The translations under genes were made by a program, and so were the position numbers. The notes beneath the pieces are model-generated. The model was not told the origin of the DNA, ran no database searches, and was given only the letters and a program-made list of their open reading frames with translations. Below, piece after piece: positions 55,501 through 64,000 of a stretch of DNA of 64,000 bases (position 1 is its first letter; each line of letters opens with the position of its first letter). The stretch is from Rusavskia elegans (lineage: Eukaryota > Ascomycota > Lecanoromycetes > Teloschistales > Teloschistaceae): contig SAUG01000108.1 of assembly GCA_011316305.1 (NCBI GenBank), positions 1-64,000 on the forward strand, in the 5' to 3' direction.

Positions 55501-57384
55501 GGAAAGCTATTTTCTATTTTTTTCCGGCTTTTATTTATATAAAATTATATATTTTTCGAAAGTTAAACTTTATAAAGTATTTTATTCTAGAGAATCTATT
55601 TTAGAGTTCGCTAATATTTAGTAGTAGATATCGATTTTTAATTATAATATTATTTAGCTTTCGATAATCGATATATAAACGGAGTATTCTATTTTTTTTA
55701 AATATAAAAAAAATCGGGTATTCTACTAGTAATTAAAATTTTCTAATAAATCTCTTTTTTATATTTTCGTCTAGGTATTTACGGAATATTTCGAACCCTA
55801 TTATAGATAATAAATAGATAAATATAAACGTAGGTTATTTATCTAGTTTAAATCTAACTTTATAATCCTATATTTAATATTTAGATAGTATTTTTATAGT
55901 TATTTTTTCCCGAAATAAATTTATCTAATTTTTATATTTACCCGAAACCTTTTTTAATAGATTTTCCGGTAACTTTTTATTAAATAGTATAGAGTTCTTA
56001 AAAGGTTCGTAATTTTTTTTTCTATCTCTATTTTATTAATCTAGCTAACCTTTACCGGTATCTAATAAATCGAATTTAAATAGTTTTTAATTATCTTTTT
56101 TCGAAGTTATAAATTCTAATTTTTATTTATTTAAAATTACTACTTCGGTATAGATTAGATATTCCCTATATAAAAATATTATTTAAAGCTAAATACTTTT
56201 TTCTCCCAGTCTATTACTAGATTATAATCTTTTAACTAAAGTATTCTAAATATAATATCGTAGCTAGCTATTCGAATAATATTAAACTAAAGTTTTTTTT
56301 AGTATTAATTAATTATTATTTAAAGTAGTATTTTTTTTTTTTAACTTTTCCGTCTTTACTCGGTATTTTATTTCTATCGATAACTATTAGATTATATAGG
56401 TCTTTTTTTTTAATTTAAAGAAACTCTTTCCTTTTAGCTAAATCTTTTAATATAAAATTTCCGGTTGCGTTTAAATTAATAAATACTTTAATTTTCTATA
56501 GTCTATTATTAGTTTCGATAATTATTTTAATTTTAAATATATATATATAGCTAGTTAAATTTAGTTTCTTTTTCCGGTCTATAAAATTATATATTTATAG
56601 TATATCTATTACTATAAATTTTTAACTTTTTCCGAATTATTACTAATATTTTCGTATTTTCTATTTTTATAGTTTACTTGCGAAATATATCTATAGAGAT
56701 TCTAATTAAAGGTTCTATTTCTTTTTTACTATTTCTTTTAGTATTTATATCTACTATAGATAATATATCTAGAATAGTTATAAATATTATAACTTTCGAT
56801 TTTAATAGATATAATAGAAATATATCGGTATAGTTCTAATAGATACTACCCGGTTCCTTTCTTTTCTAATTTATAGATTCTACAATTATTATTATAGTAG
56901 ACGATCTAACTAAATAGTATATATTAGTCTTCTATTATAATATATTTATTTATTATAATATCGGTTTAGAAATATTTTTATCTTTAAAGATATTACTTCC
57001 TAATCCTACTAATTATTCTATAAAAATTTATTATTAATATATATTTTATAAATATTTTTAAATCTTTTATAGATTACTATAAACTTTTCTTTTATTAGTT
57101 TTTTATTATAAAGAGTTTAAAAGTATATTAATCTAACGTTTTCTATTATTATAATTTTTTATCTAAAAGCAGCTTTCTTTCTAGTAGATTTTATTAATAT
57201 TTATAGCGAAGTATTATTTATCGTAGCTTTCTATAGTACTTTACTATTTTCTATAAATATAAATTCTTTATTTAAACTAGCTTTCTAGAGTTTAGAACTA
57301 CTATTATTATTTTTTAAAATAATTTCTTACTAGTTTTTAGGTTTTTTTAATATAGCGTTAAACTATCGTTACTATATTTTATTT

Positions 57385-57450
57385 AATCGATACTCTTTTA
57401 TAAAATAATTTAGTTTACTATAGTTATAGTACGTCTTAGAATTTTTATTC
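57385..57450 (-). pseudogene. Gag zinc-knuckle remnant of the Gypsy element
   Basis: The minus-strand frame gives KTYYNYSKLNYFIKEYRLNK. Spacing is that of a CCHC knuckle (C-x2-C-x4-H-x4-C) with tyrosines at the Cys and His positions, each explained by one G-to-A transition. It fixes the element's 5'-to-3' direction as minus. Confidence 0.7.
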
Positions 57451-58312
57451 CCTTTACTATTTCTAGGGTTCTTTTTTTTATATCGCTATCATATAGAATC
57501 TAGTTCTATAGATATAGGTCTATAGTAGCTATTCCCGGTCCTTTTACTTAGTAGCTATTTTCTATATAACTTCCTAGAATAACGTTCCGTATTAATTTAT
57601 AGTCTTTTATTATAGCGTTTTTCTATATTTCTTTTATATAGTTTATTATCGAAGTCGATAGATATTTTAATTAGATTATCTAAAGTTTCGTATATTCGAC
57701 TATAATATATAAATTTATTTTTTACTCGCTCTTTTAGTTCTTGTCTATATATTATATATAAGGTATCGTTATTCTATTCTATTAGTAATAACTATTCCTT
57801 AAACTATATAGTATATTCTAATACTATAGTTTTCTATTAAAGATATTAGATAATATATTTAGTAGTTAAAATTTTATTCGAGATTCTAAAGATATTATAA
57901 ATAGCTTTTTTAAATTTTATAAACTATATAAAGATATATTTATTATCTTCTTCGTCGTCTATATATTAGCGTAGGAGCGGTTTTATCTAGTACTAGATTC
58001 GTCCTCGAAAATAGAATATAGTAAAGAGGATTTTCTTTTTTTCGGATAGAAAATAGAATATAAAGTATATATCTAATTATATAAGCTAATCTTTTAATTT
58101 ATTTCGATTTCTATAATATTTATTAGATTTATTAACTTTAATACTATAGTTATAATAACTAGTAATAGGAGTACTAATTTCTTTATTACTACTATTATCT
58201 TTTATCTAGATTTCCTTACTTTTAGATTCGAACTTTTTTACTATAGAACTGGAATTATTTAGAGTAAAGGTTTAACGTTAATCTACGATAGATATTTTAA
58301 AGGTATTTAAAG

Positions 58313-59280
58313 TATTATAAAGCTATCTAAAGATCCTAGTATTTCTAAAAATTAGTTAGACTTATTAATATATCTATAAACGGAGGTATAATAGATAACT
58401 ATTTTAAATAAATATAAAAATAAATTAATCTAATTATTAGAATAGTATATAGCTATAACTAATAAATTAAATATAAATGTTATAAACACGCGCGGCGTAA
58501 CTTCGAGAACGTAGTAGTACTCAGTACAGCACCGGAACTCCTTATTATACCTAGATAGATAGAAAGGACTTGGTATTATTATCTCAGTTGTCTTAGCGAG
58601 TAAGGTATCTAAGGAAGGTATCTTAATTATTTTAGCAAGTAAGATACCTAAGGAAGGATATCTTAGTTATCTTAGCGAGTAAGGTATCTAAAAAAGGATA
58701 TTTTAGTTATTTTAGCGAGTAAGGTACCTAAAGAAAGGAGGATCTTATTATCTATATAAATCCCGAACTCGACGCCTTTATAGCTCGTATTTAATTTATT
58801 AGTTATCGCTATATACTGCTCTAGTAATTAAACTAACTTATTTTTATATTAATTTAAAATAATTACCCGTTATACCTCCGTTTATAGATATACTAATAAG
58901 TCTAACCAACCCTTGGAGATACCAGGACCCCCAGGTAGCCCCATAATAATAAACTTTAAAAACGTCGAATTCGGAATCTATATAGATAATAAAATCCTCT
59001 ACTATTTAGATTATTTATTAATTAAAATAACTAAAATAATCTTATTTTAGAATATTTATTTACTAAAACTACTAAGATTAGAATACTTCTAGTATTTATT
59101 TACTAAAACTATTAAAACTAGGATATTTATAGTATTTATTTACTAAAACCGCTAAGATATTTCTTAGTATTAATACTAAAGCCGTCCTATATATCTCTAT
59201 CTATCGAGGCGTAATAGGAGATTTTACGTTATACTAAATACTATCGCGTCTCCGAAAATACGCCGCCTGTACTTATAATA
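58313..59280 (-). repeat. 5' LTR of the Gypsy element, split by a nested solo LTR
   Basis: 58313-58477 and 58954-59280 together make a 492-bp LTR matching 52156-52647. The nested insert plus its 5-bp duplication accounts for the rest. Confidence 0.85.
58478..58948 (+). mobile_element. Nested solo LTR, inverted, same family, TSD ATAAA
   Basis: 471 bp starting TGTTATAAACACGCGCGG and ending TAGCCCCATAATA, the reverse complement of the host LTR. ATAAA flanks it at 58473-58477 and 58949-58953. It is clearly less AT-rich and has fewer transition changes than the host LTR, so it inserted after most RIP of the host element. It carries about four tandem units of about 41 bp (GCGAGTAAGGTATCTAAGGA then AGGATATCTTAGTTATCTTA) at about 58598-58738 that are decayed or three-fold in the other LTRs. 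Confidence 0.9.
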
Positions 59281-61571
59281 TATACGTAGCCGGAATAGTA
59301 GAATTAATTACTTTTATATTTCTAAACCGATATCTAGATACTAGCCCGCGTAATTAGGTATTTTTCTACTATACTAAATTCTAGTAAACTAGAAAAAATA
59401 GCGTCTAAATCTATATTTTTAGCGCTATTATACGGGTTAATTATCTAAATTTAACTTTACTTTTTAAACTTCCGAAAACGTTAATATCAGGCGTAGATAT
59501 CTTTACTATAGATAGTTTTAACTTTAAAATTAAATACCTTTTCGGAATAAACTATATAAAACTCTATTTTTATACTAGATAGCGAATTATAAAAGGCTTT
59601 AATAGCGGCCTAATTTTACTCCCGAATAATAAAGCTGTTAAAATCTATTTATTTAATAAACTTATAATAGTTATACTCGGTAGTTAGAATTTAAAACTAT
59701 TCTAGTTTCCGATAATCGCGGTAATTTATAAAATAGTAATTATAATTAAAAAAATATAAATAAAAGGCTTTATAATCTCTATTATAATATTACTATTTTT
59801 CGGTAACCGTTCTATATATTTCAGTTATATAAATAATATATAAAGGATTAAGAAATATTATAAATTAGCAGCGACTATAAGTAATACTATAGATTCTATA
59901 TTTTATAAAACGCGGGAGCGTTTAGAAAAAAATAGATAAATCCGATAGTTATTTTTTATTATATTAATTTTAAACTAGAAGAAAAGCTCGAAGTAATATA
60001 GGAATATTCTATAATAATAAAAAAGGAAAGAATAGTAGCTATTAAAAAGAAATAGATAGGCCGGTAGATTAGTTCTAATAATTTCGATTAGTAGACGAGG
60101 AAAGAATATTCTATAATAATAGAAAAAAAGAATCTAGTATTTCGCCTACTCTTTTTTATTTATTTCGATATCTATTATATCTATTCCTTTTTTCTAATAG
60201 ATTTTATTTCTTCCGGTTAATAGAATTTAGCTCTAATCTATTTTTTCTATCCTTTATTATAACGTATATTCGTAGAAGAATATTAATAAAATAGAATAGA
60301 TAAAGTCTTTTTAGTACTAGAAATATTTATTATAGAAGACTTTTACTATTTAAATCTTTATAGATCTAAAAATCTGATTTCGGTATAGAAATCAATACGA
60401 TTAGAAAGAATATATACTATAATAAAATTTTAAAAGCCGATAAAAAAAATAGTTATTAATATAGCGGCCGGTTTTAATTTAACTATTTATATTAAATATA
60501 TAGTCCTCCGGCTATTTAAATTAATAAAAGCTAGAGCTTTATATTTCTAGATAGAATAAAAAAGAAATAGAACTATAAAATAGAAAAAAAGGTACCGATC
60601 GAGATTTAATATATTATAAATAGATTTTATAGCAGCTATAGCTGTTTTTTAGCGGTAGAAAATCGCTAAAGTCGAAGGTATTTTTATAACCGCTATAGAA
60701 CCGGGTAGAAGATTCTATAATAGAAGAATAAAGCTTTAAAATAAAAATATTTAGTAGAATATAAATATAAATAAGCTAAATAAATATTATAATAGATTTA
60801 AATATTTAAAAGTATAAAATCTTTAATAGTCCGGCAGATATATTAGATATAGCCGATAGTATATTATAATTAATCGATAAATAAATAGATATCTAAAAGT
60901 TTCTAAAAAAAAATAATAGAAGCTAATATTAAAATTACTATATATTTAAATTAAAATATTTAAATAATATTTCGAATATTTAGTATAAAAGTACTATATA
61001 TATTATATAGTTCTATTTAAACCGAATAGCTAAACTCTATTTAAATTTTTATCTAATAAAATAAAAAAATAGATATATTATAAATATAGCTAATTAAATT
61101 TAAATTTCGGCTATAATTATTAAATTAAACTAACTTTTTTTTTAAAAGGCTTTTTACTATAATATATTTAATATATTTAAATATTTTTAACGGTCGAATT
61201 TAAATAATTTAAATACTAGAATACTTTATATAATATTTAAAAGAATATATTTATAAATATAAAAGTTTTAATAGTCTACCGGATATATCGGATATATATA
61301 ATAATACTTTATAGCTAATAGATAAACGGTTATTTACTAGCGTGCTATAATAGGGGTAAGGAAATACTAAAAATCGACGGTAAAAAGACAGCTGCGCTGT
61401 CTAATTATGAATTTCCGACAATAAACTAACTTAACAGCCACGATAGCAGCGACACTAACGGGTCCATTACTCTGAAGAGCTAGTCCAGCACTTCCGTCTC
61501 CGCAATGGATTATCCAATTAGCTCCAATGAGATCGTAGCCCGGCCCCCCATACGGCTCCACTAATCCGGGC

Positions 61572-62768
61572 TCAGAACGGTTTCGAGCTCACGGCAAACC
61601 CTCCCTTTGCCATCTTCATTTGGTAAGCCGACAGTTCCCTCCTCTCGCTCTCGAATGCTAAATCTGCCATCGCGCGTTCTCTCCTCCCTGCCTTGCGCTG
61701 CCGGACACAGTAGAAAGCCGCCAGAGCGATGAGGGCGACAGACGTGACGCCAACGGCGCTCCCCACCCCGATCTTGGCGCCCGGGGAGAGTTTATTCCAG
61801 CGTTGGGAGGCGGTCAAGGGAGGAGGTGCGTTAAGGGTTTTCAGGGCGGTAGAGTTGCCCCTATCATCTCTGAAATTAGCTTTTGCACATTTGCCGCCAG
61901 AATCAGGGGATGAGGAGGAGAGAATCAAGAGAACAACATACGGGACGATTTCGATACTGTCCCAACTCCCAGTCATATCCCCGTAGACGTATTCCTTCCC
62001 CTTGGAGTAATCCTTTACTCTCACGCTCTTGATGCTCATCGTGAATGGACCCTCATCATAATCCGTCTCACCACCGGCCCACTCGACCGTATCTTTCGGA
62101 TTGTCTTCGTCACCACCCGCCCACACACCGAGTCTCACATTCATCGGCGTTTGCGGGAAGTTCTTGCCGCCGTTCGCTTCGGCGGACCTCAACAGCCTTA
62201 CGCTCACCCCATCGACGTACCACTCGATCTCATCTTTGGTCCAGCGCGTGGTGTAGTTGTGGAAATCGCCTTGGGGCTGGAAGGAGGTTGGATGCCAGAT
62301 GGCGCGGTCGTAACTGGTCGTGTTTCCTTTGCCGAAGTAGTTGCTCTGAACATGCGTGGCGTTTCCGCCGAGGATCTCCCAGTCGACTTCATCCAGGTCA
62401 TCGCTTTGCAGGACGATGCTGCTGACGACGCCGGTGCCGGTGGCGGCGCGCATCCAGACTTCGACTTCGCCGCCGAAGAGGTAGTATTCGGATTGGATAG
62501 TGGGGGCATCGCCGCGCATGGCGATGGTGAAGTGGGCGCCGGCGGTTGGAGAGTACCTTAAGGAGCCTGCACTGGTGTTCCAGGTTGAGTCAATGGAGGA
62601 GTTGGTGAAGTGGTAGATGTGGTCTGTGGAGAGAGCAGGGTTGGTGGGACAGTCGGTGGTGTTGAGAGGATTGCAAGAGGTCCATGTTTGGGCGACGACC
62701 GGCGACGCGAGGAAGGTGGAGAGGAGAGAAAGGGTGGTGAGGGGGGTGTTTCTCGAGGGTGGTGACAT
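61572..62768 (-). CDS. CRH-like GH16 cell-wall transglycosylase
   Basis: Exons 62768-61942 and 61869-61572 give 374 residues. Signal peptide MSPPSRNTPLTTLSLLSTFL, then TWTSCNPLNTTDCPTNPALS, the usual CRH start, and the catalytic motif SDDLDEVDWEILGG (DE.DWE, two acidic catalytic residues). FHNYTTRWTKDEIEWYVDGV and MNVRLGVWAGGDEDNPKDTV complete the beta-sandwich. A Ser/Thr linker and a single membrane helix (VGSAVGVTSVALIALAAFYC) with a basic cytoplasmic tail replace the more common GPI signal. Such enzymes join chitin to beta-glucan in the fungal wall. The 72-nt intron has no stop and is a multiple of three (GTATGT, GCTAAT branch site, TTTCAG), so retention would give 398 residues. Confidence 0.93.
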   Translation of the reverse strand: MSPPSRNTPLTTLSLLSTFLASPVVAQTWTSCNPLNTTDCPTNPALSTDHIYHFTNSSIDSTWNTSAGSLRYSPTAGAHFTIAMRGDAPTIQSEYYLFGGEVEVWMRAATGTGVVSSIVLQSDDLDEVDWEILGGNATHVQSNYFGKGNTTSYDRAIWHPTSFQPQGDFHNYTTRWTKDEIEWYVDGVSVRLLRSAEANGGKNFPQTPMNVRLGVWAGGDEDNPKDTVEWAGGETDYDEGPFTMSIKSVRVKDYSKGKEYVYGDMTGSWDSIEIVPYVVLLILSSSSPDSGGKCAKANFRDDRGNSTALKTLNAPPPLTASQRWNKLSPGAKIGVGSAVGVTSVALIALAAFYCVRQRKAGRRERAMADLAFESERRELSAYQMKMAKGGFAVSSKPF

Positions 62769-63410
62769 TTTGCTGGGCTACGGTGGGACTGAAGGAGTGA
62801 TTGCGGGAGAATTGCAAAAAAAAGAAGGAATGGACGGTACAACTGTGCACCTAGAAAGAACGTAGTATCGCAATGCGAGGAGGAAAGGACCATGATGAGC
62901 GATGGAATGGAGGATTGTGAAGGACGAAAGGGGGAAATTTAGGGATCAATTGGTTTGTTCCTTGCGTCGGCCCGTGCCGTTCGCGTGCAGATCATATTGC
63001 TTGGCACCAATAGATCCACTCTTTGTCCACCGGAAATCCAATGACGAAACACCACTATGCCTTGGGAGGTCCATACCGCGCCGATAGTATTGGCAACTCA
63101 TCTCGTCAAGCCCGCCGTCACCAGAGCAGGAATCATCTGTCCTTCGTATCCCTCGACTGTTGGGGTGGGCATCCAATACATGAGCTGCCAGTCAAATCGG
63201 ATGCCGTTTCAATGCATGAGATACAATGTTCAAAGATGAGTAGCTCCTAGACTATGCTACACTGATGTGGATCTCAACAGGATCACTATCCCCAGAAAGG
63301 CGGTAGTTCTAGCAGCTATATTCCGCCCTCTCGACCATCTTCGTCGGATTCATAACCAGGATCTCAAGGAGTTCCCAACTGAGTACATGTCTCACTCTTC
63401 TGCTGGCCAG
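62769..63410. other. Intergenic, no gene recognised
   Basis: Promoter of the GH16 gene (minus strand) and 3' flank of the final gene. Nothing else supported. Confidence 0.5.
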
Positions 63411-63965
63411 TTATGAACCACCAGTAGTCGAACCTCCATCTTTATCGCCATTCTTCACATCCGCTAAGGCACTTTGCCGTGCATCAGCAAGCATAGCATT
63501 ATTGACCACACTCGATCGTGTCAACGCATCCGCCGTTTTCGAGCCTGGTATCAATGTCGCGTGCTGTTCCAAGCAATCAATATGGTATTGGACAAAATCG
63601 AACAAACCCTGAAGGGGTGTTTCAAGATCGTCAGACAACTCTTCGTGGTCGTCCTCAACGTCTGAAACATCATCCTCAGTGACCTCCTTGAGCAGTTTCT
63701 CAATCCTGCCGAGGATCCTGGGAATGAGGTCGCGAATCTGGCGCAGACTGGTCCGTCGAGGGGGATCGCGTAGAAGATGATCAAGGGAAGCATTGCCCAG
63801 TTCGAGGGCTCCGACATTGAATGCCCAGGTTCGAAGACGGTCCAGTTGAATGGTCCACGAAAATTTCGGGACTTCGTCTTCCTTGTCGTACTCGGTCGTT
63901 TCAGTGTATTTGATGAGGTTTTCAAAGGCTTCGAGGCAAGATGTGAGAGCTGCGCGAATAGACAT
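63411..63965 (-). CDS. Protein resembling fungal N-terminal signalling domains, possibly partial
   Basis: 184 residues in one frame: CLEAFENLIKYTE, WTIQLDRLRTWAFNVGALEL, GNASLDHLLRDPPRRTSL, IRDLIPRILGRIEKLLKEVT, then an acidic linker and LETPLQGLFDFVQYHIDCLE. The run RLRxWAxNVGA..G.xSLDxxLRD followed by IxxLIxxILxxIxxxLxEV is the N-terminal helical domain found in front of C2H2 zinc-finger, NACHT or prion-inhibition modules in many filamentous ascomycetes. Here the frame ends GDKDGGSTTGGS without a second domain, so it is either a stand-alone N-terminal domain or the first exon of a longer gene whose 3' end I did not connect. Function unknown. Confidence 0.65.
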   Translation of the reverse strand: MSIRAALTSCLEAFENLIKYTETTEYDKEDEVPKFSWTIQLDRLRTWAFNVGALELGNASLDHLLRDPPRRTSLRQIRDLIPRILGRIEKLLKEVTEDDVSDVEDDHEELSDDLETPLQGLFDFVQYHIDCLEQHATLIPGSKTADALTRSSVVNNAMLADARQSALADVKNGDKDGGSTTGGS

Positions 63966-64000
63966 CGTAAGTTTTGGCTGATGTGGGAAGGGGTCGGTAG

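Larger units (their letters stand above)
52156..59280 (-). mobile_element. Ty3/Gypsy LTR retrotransposon, RIP-inactivated, TSD TATAC
   Basis: Two direct LTRs of 492 bp each (52156-52647; 58313-59280 less a 476-bp nested insertion) flank about 5.7 kb. TATAC occurs at 52151-52155 and at 59281-59285. Coding order on the minus strand is gag (zinc knuckle about 57.4 kb), then reverse transcriptase (about 55.35-55.5 kb), then the remainder of pol toward 53 kb: the Ty3/Gypsy or related arrangement. A polypurine tract (AAAGAAGGAATC on the minus strand) lies directly inside the left LTR, as it should for the 3' LTR. Every frame is riddled with transition stops, so nothing is expressed. Neutral sequence dating is meaningless here because RIP, not time, makes the LTRs differ. 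Confidence 0.88.
44405..61350. mobile_element. RIP-degraded, AT-rich nest of retrotransposons (17 kb)
   Basis: About 17 kb of extreme AT content with sharp edges, TpA everywhere and almost no intact open frames. Former coding frames can still be followed with stops where CAA, CAG, CGA or TGG would stand, and with Asp-to-Asn, Cys-to-Tyr changes, the hallmark of repeat-induced point mutation. Inside I resolve a Ty3/Gypsy element (52156-59280), a nested solo LTR (58478-58948), a second solo LTR (50129-50538) and a LINE 3' end (48653-48700). Also visible are two diverged direct copies at about 45995-46225 and 46280-46500 and another at about 60820-60895 and 61260-61330. The segments 44405-48650, 48700-50120, 50545-52150 and 59286-61350 are transposon-like but I could not assign them. 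No host gene is seen. Confidence 0.9.

Noticed and set aside
44405..61350. CRISPR-like or centromere interpretation of the AT-rich block
   Set aside because: LTR pairs, target duplications, RT and zinc-knuckle remnants explain it as RIP-degraded retrotransposons; no regularly spaced repeats.

Overview
The window reads as nuclear DNA of a filamentous ascomycete (Pezizomycotina), most probably a Dothideomycete close to the Mycosphaerellaceae. Most genes carry short introns (about 45-130 nt) with GT..AG ends. Products include a berberine-bridge-type FAD oxidase, a rhodopsin-domain membrane protein, a CRH-type GH16 enzyme, an M43 metalloprotease and many secreted proteins of fungus-specific families. 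A 17 kb AT-rich block shows the C-to-T/G-to-A decay expected of repeat-induced point mutation (RIP). The order-level placement is inferred from remembered protein families, not from a search.

0.5-16 kb is ordinary gene-bearing euchromatin: FAD oxidase (-), a frameshifted DUF4396 membrane protein (-), a six-exon rhodopsin-domain protein (+), three co-oriented coiled-coil/transmembrane proteins of which the last two look like diverged paralogues (+), an aldo/keto reductase that stops early and uses a GC-AG intron (+), a 2EXR/F-box-like protein (+) and a small protein starting with a myristoylation/palmitoylation signal (+).

16-24.5 kb holds two intron-containing tRNA genes. The tRNA-Gly(GCC) also has about 48 nt inserted in its T-arm. 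Between and beyond them lie a broken Zn2Cys6 transcription factor, a small secreted protein, a broken LRR/F-box-like gene, a RapZ C-terminal-like protein, acireductone dioxygenase (methionine salvage) and a secreted protein of a lineage-specific family.

24.5-37.5 kb is a degraded accessory stretch. It holds secreted or effector-like genes, a tandem-duplicated gene pair, an SGNH hydrolase with one frameshift and one stop, two MITE-like elements (one with a perfect 8-bp target duplication) and a 52-bp LINE-like 3' footprint with a 9-bp target duplication. Several lesions are C-to-T or G-to-A nonsense changes of the kind RIP makes. Two of the secreted genes share a C-terminal cysteine-bearing module that I cannot name.

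37.5-44.4 kb is gene-poor, with an M43 metalloprotease and one secreted unknown. 44.4-61.35 kb is a RIP-ruined transposon nest. In it I resolve a nearly complete Ty3/Gypsy element on the minus strand (two 492-bp LTRs, TSD TATAC), an inverted solo LTR of the same family inserted into one of those LTRs (TSD ATAAA), a separate solo LTR (TSD CCAGA) and the 3' end of the LINE family whose footprint lies at 27 kb. After the nest, normal composition returns at once with a CRH-like GH16 gene and a gene resembling fungal N-terminal signalling domains.
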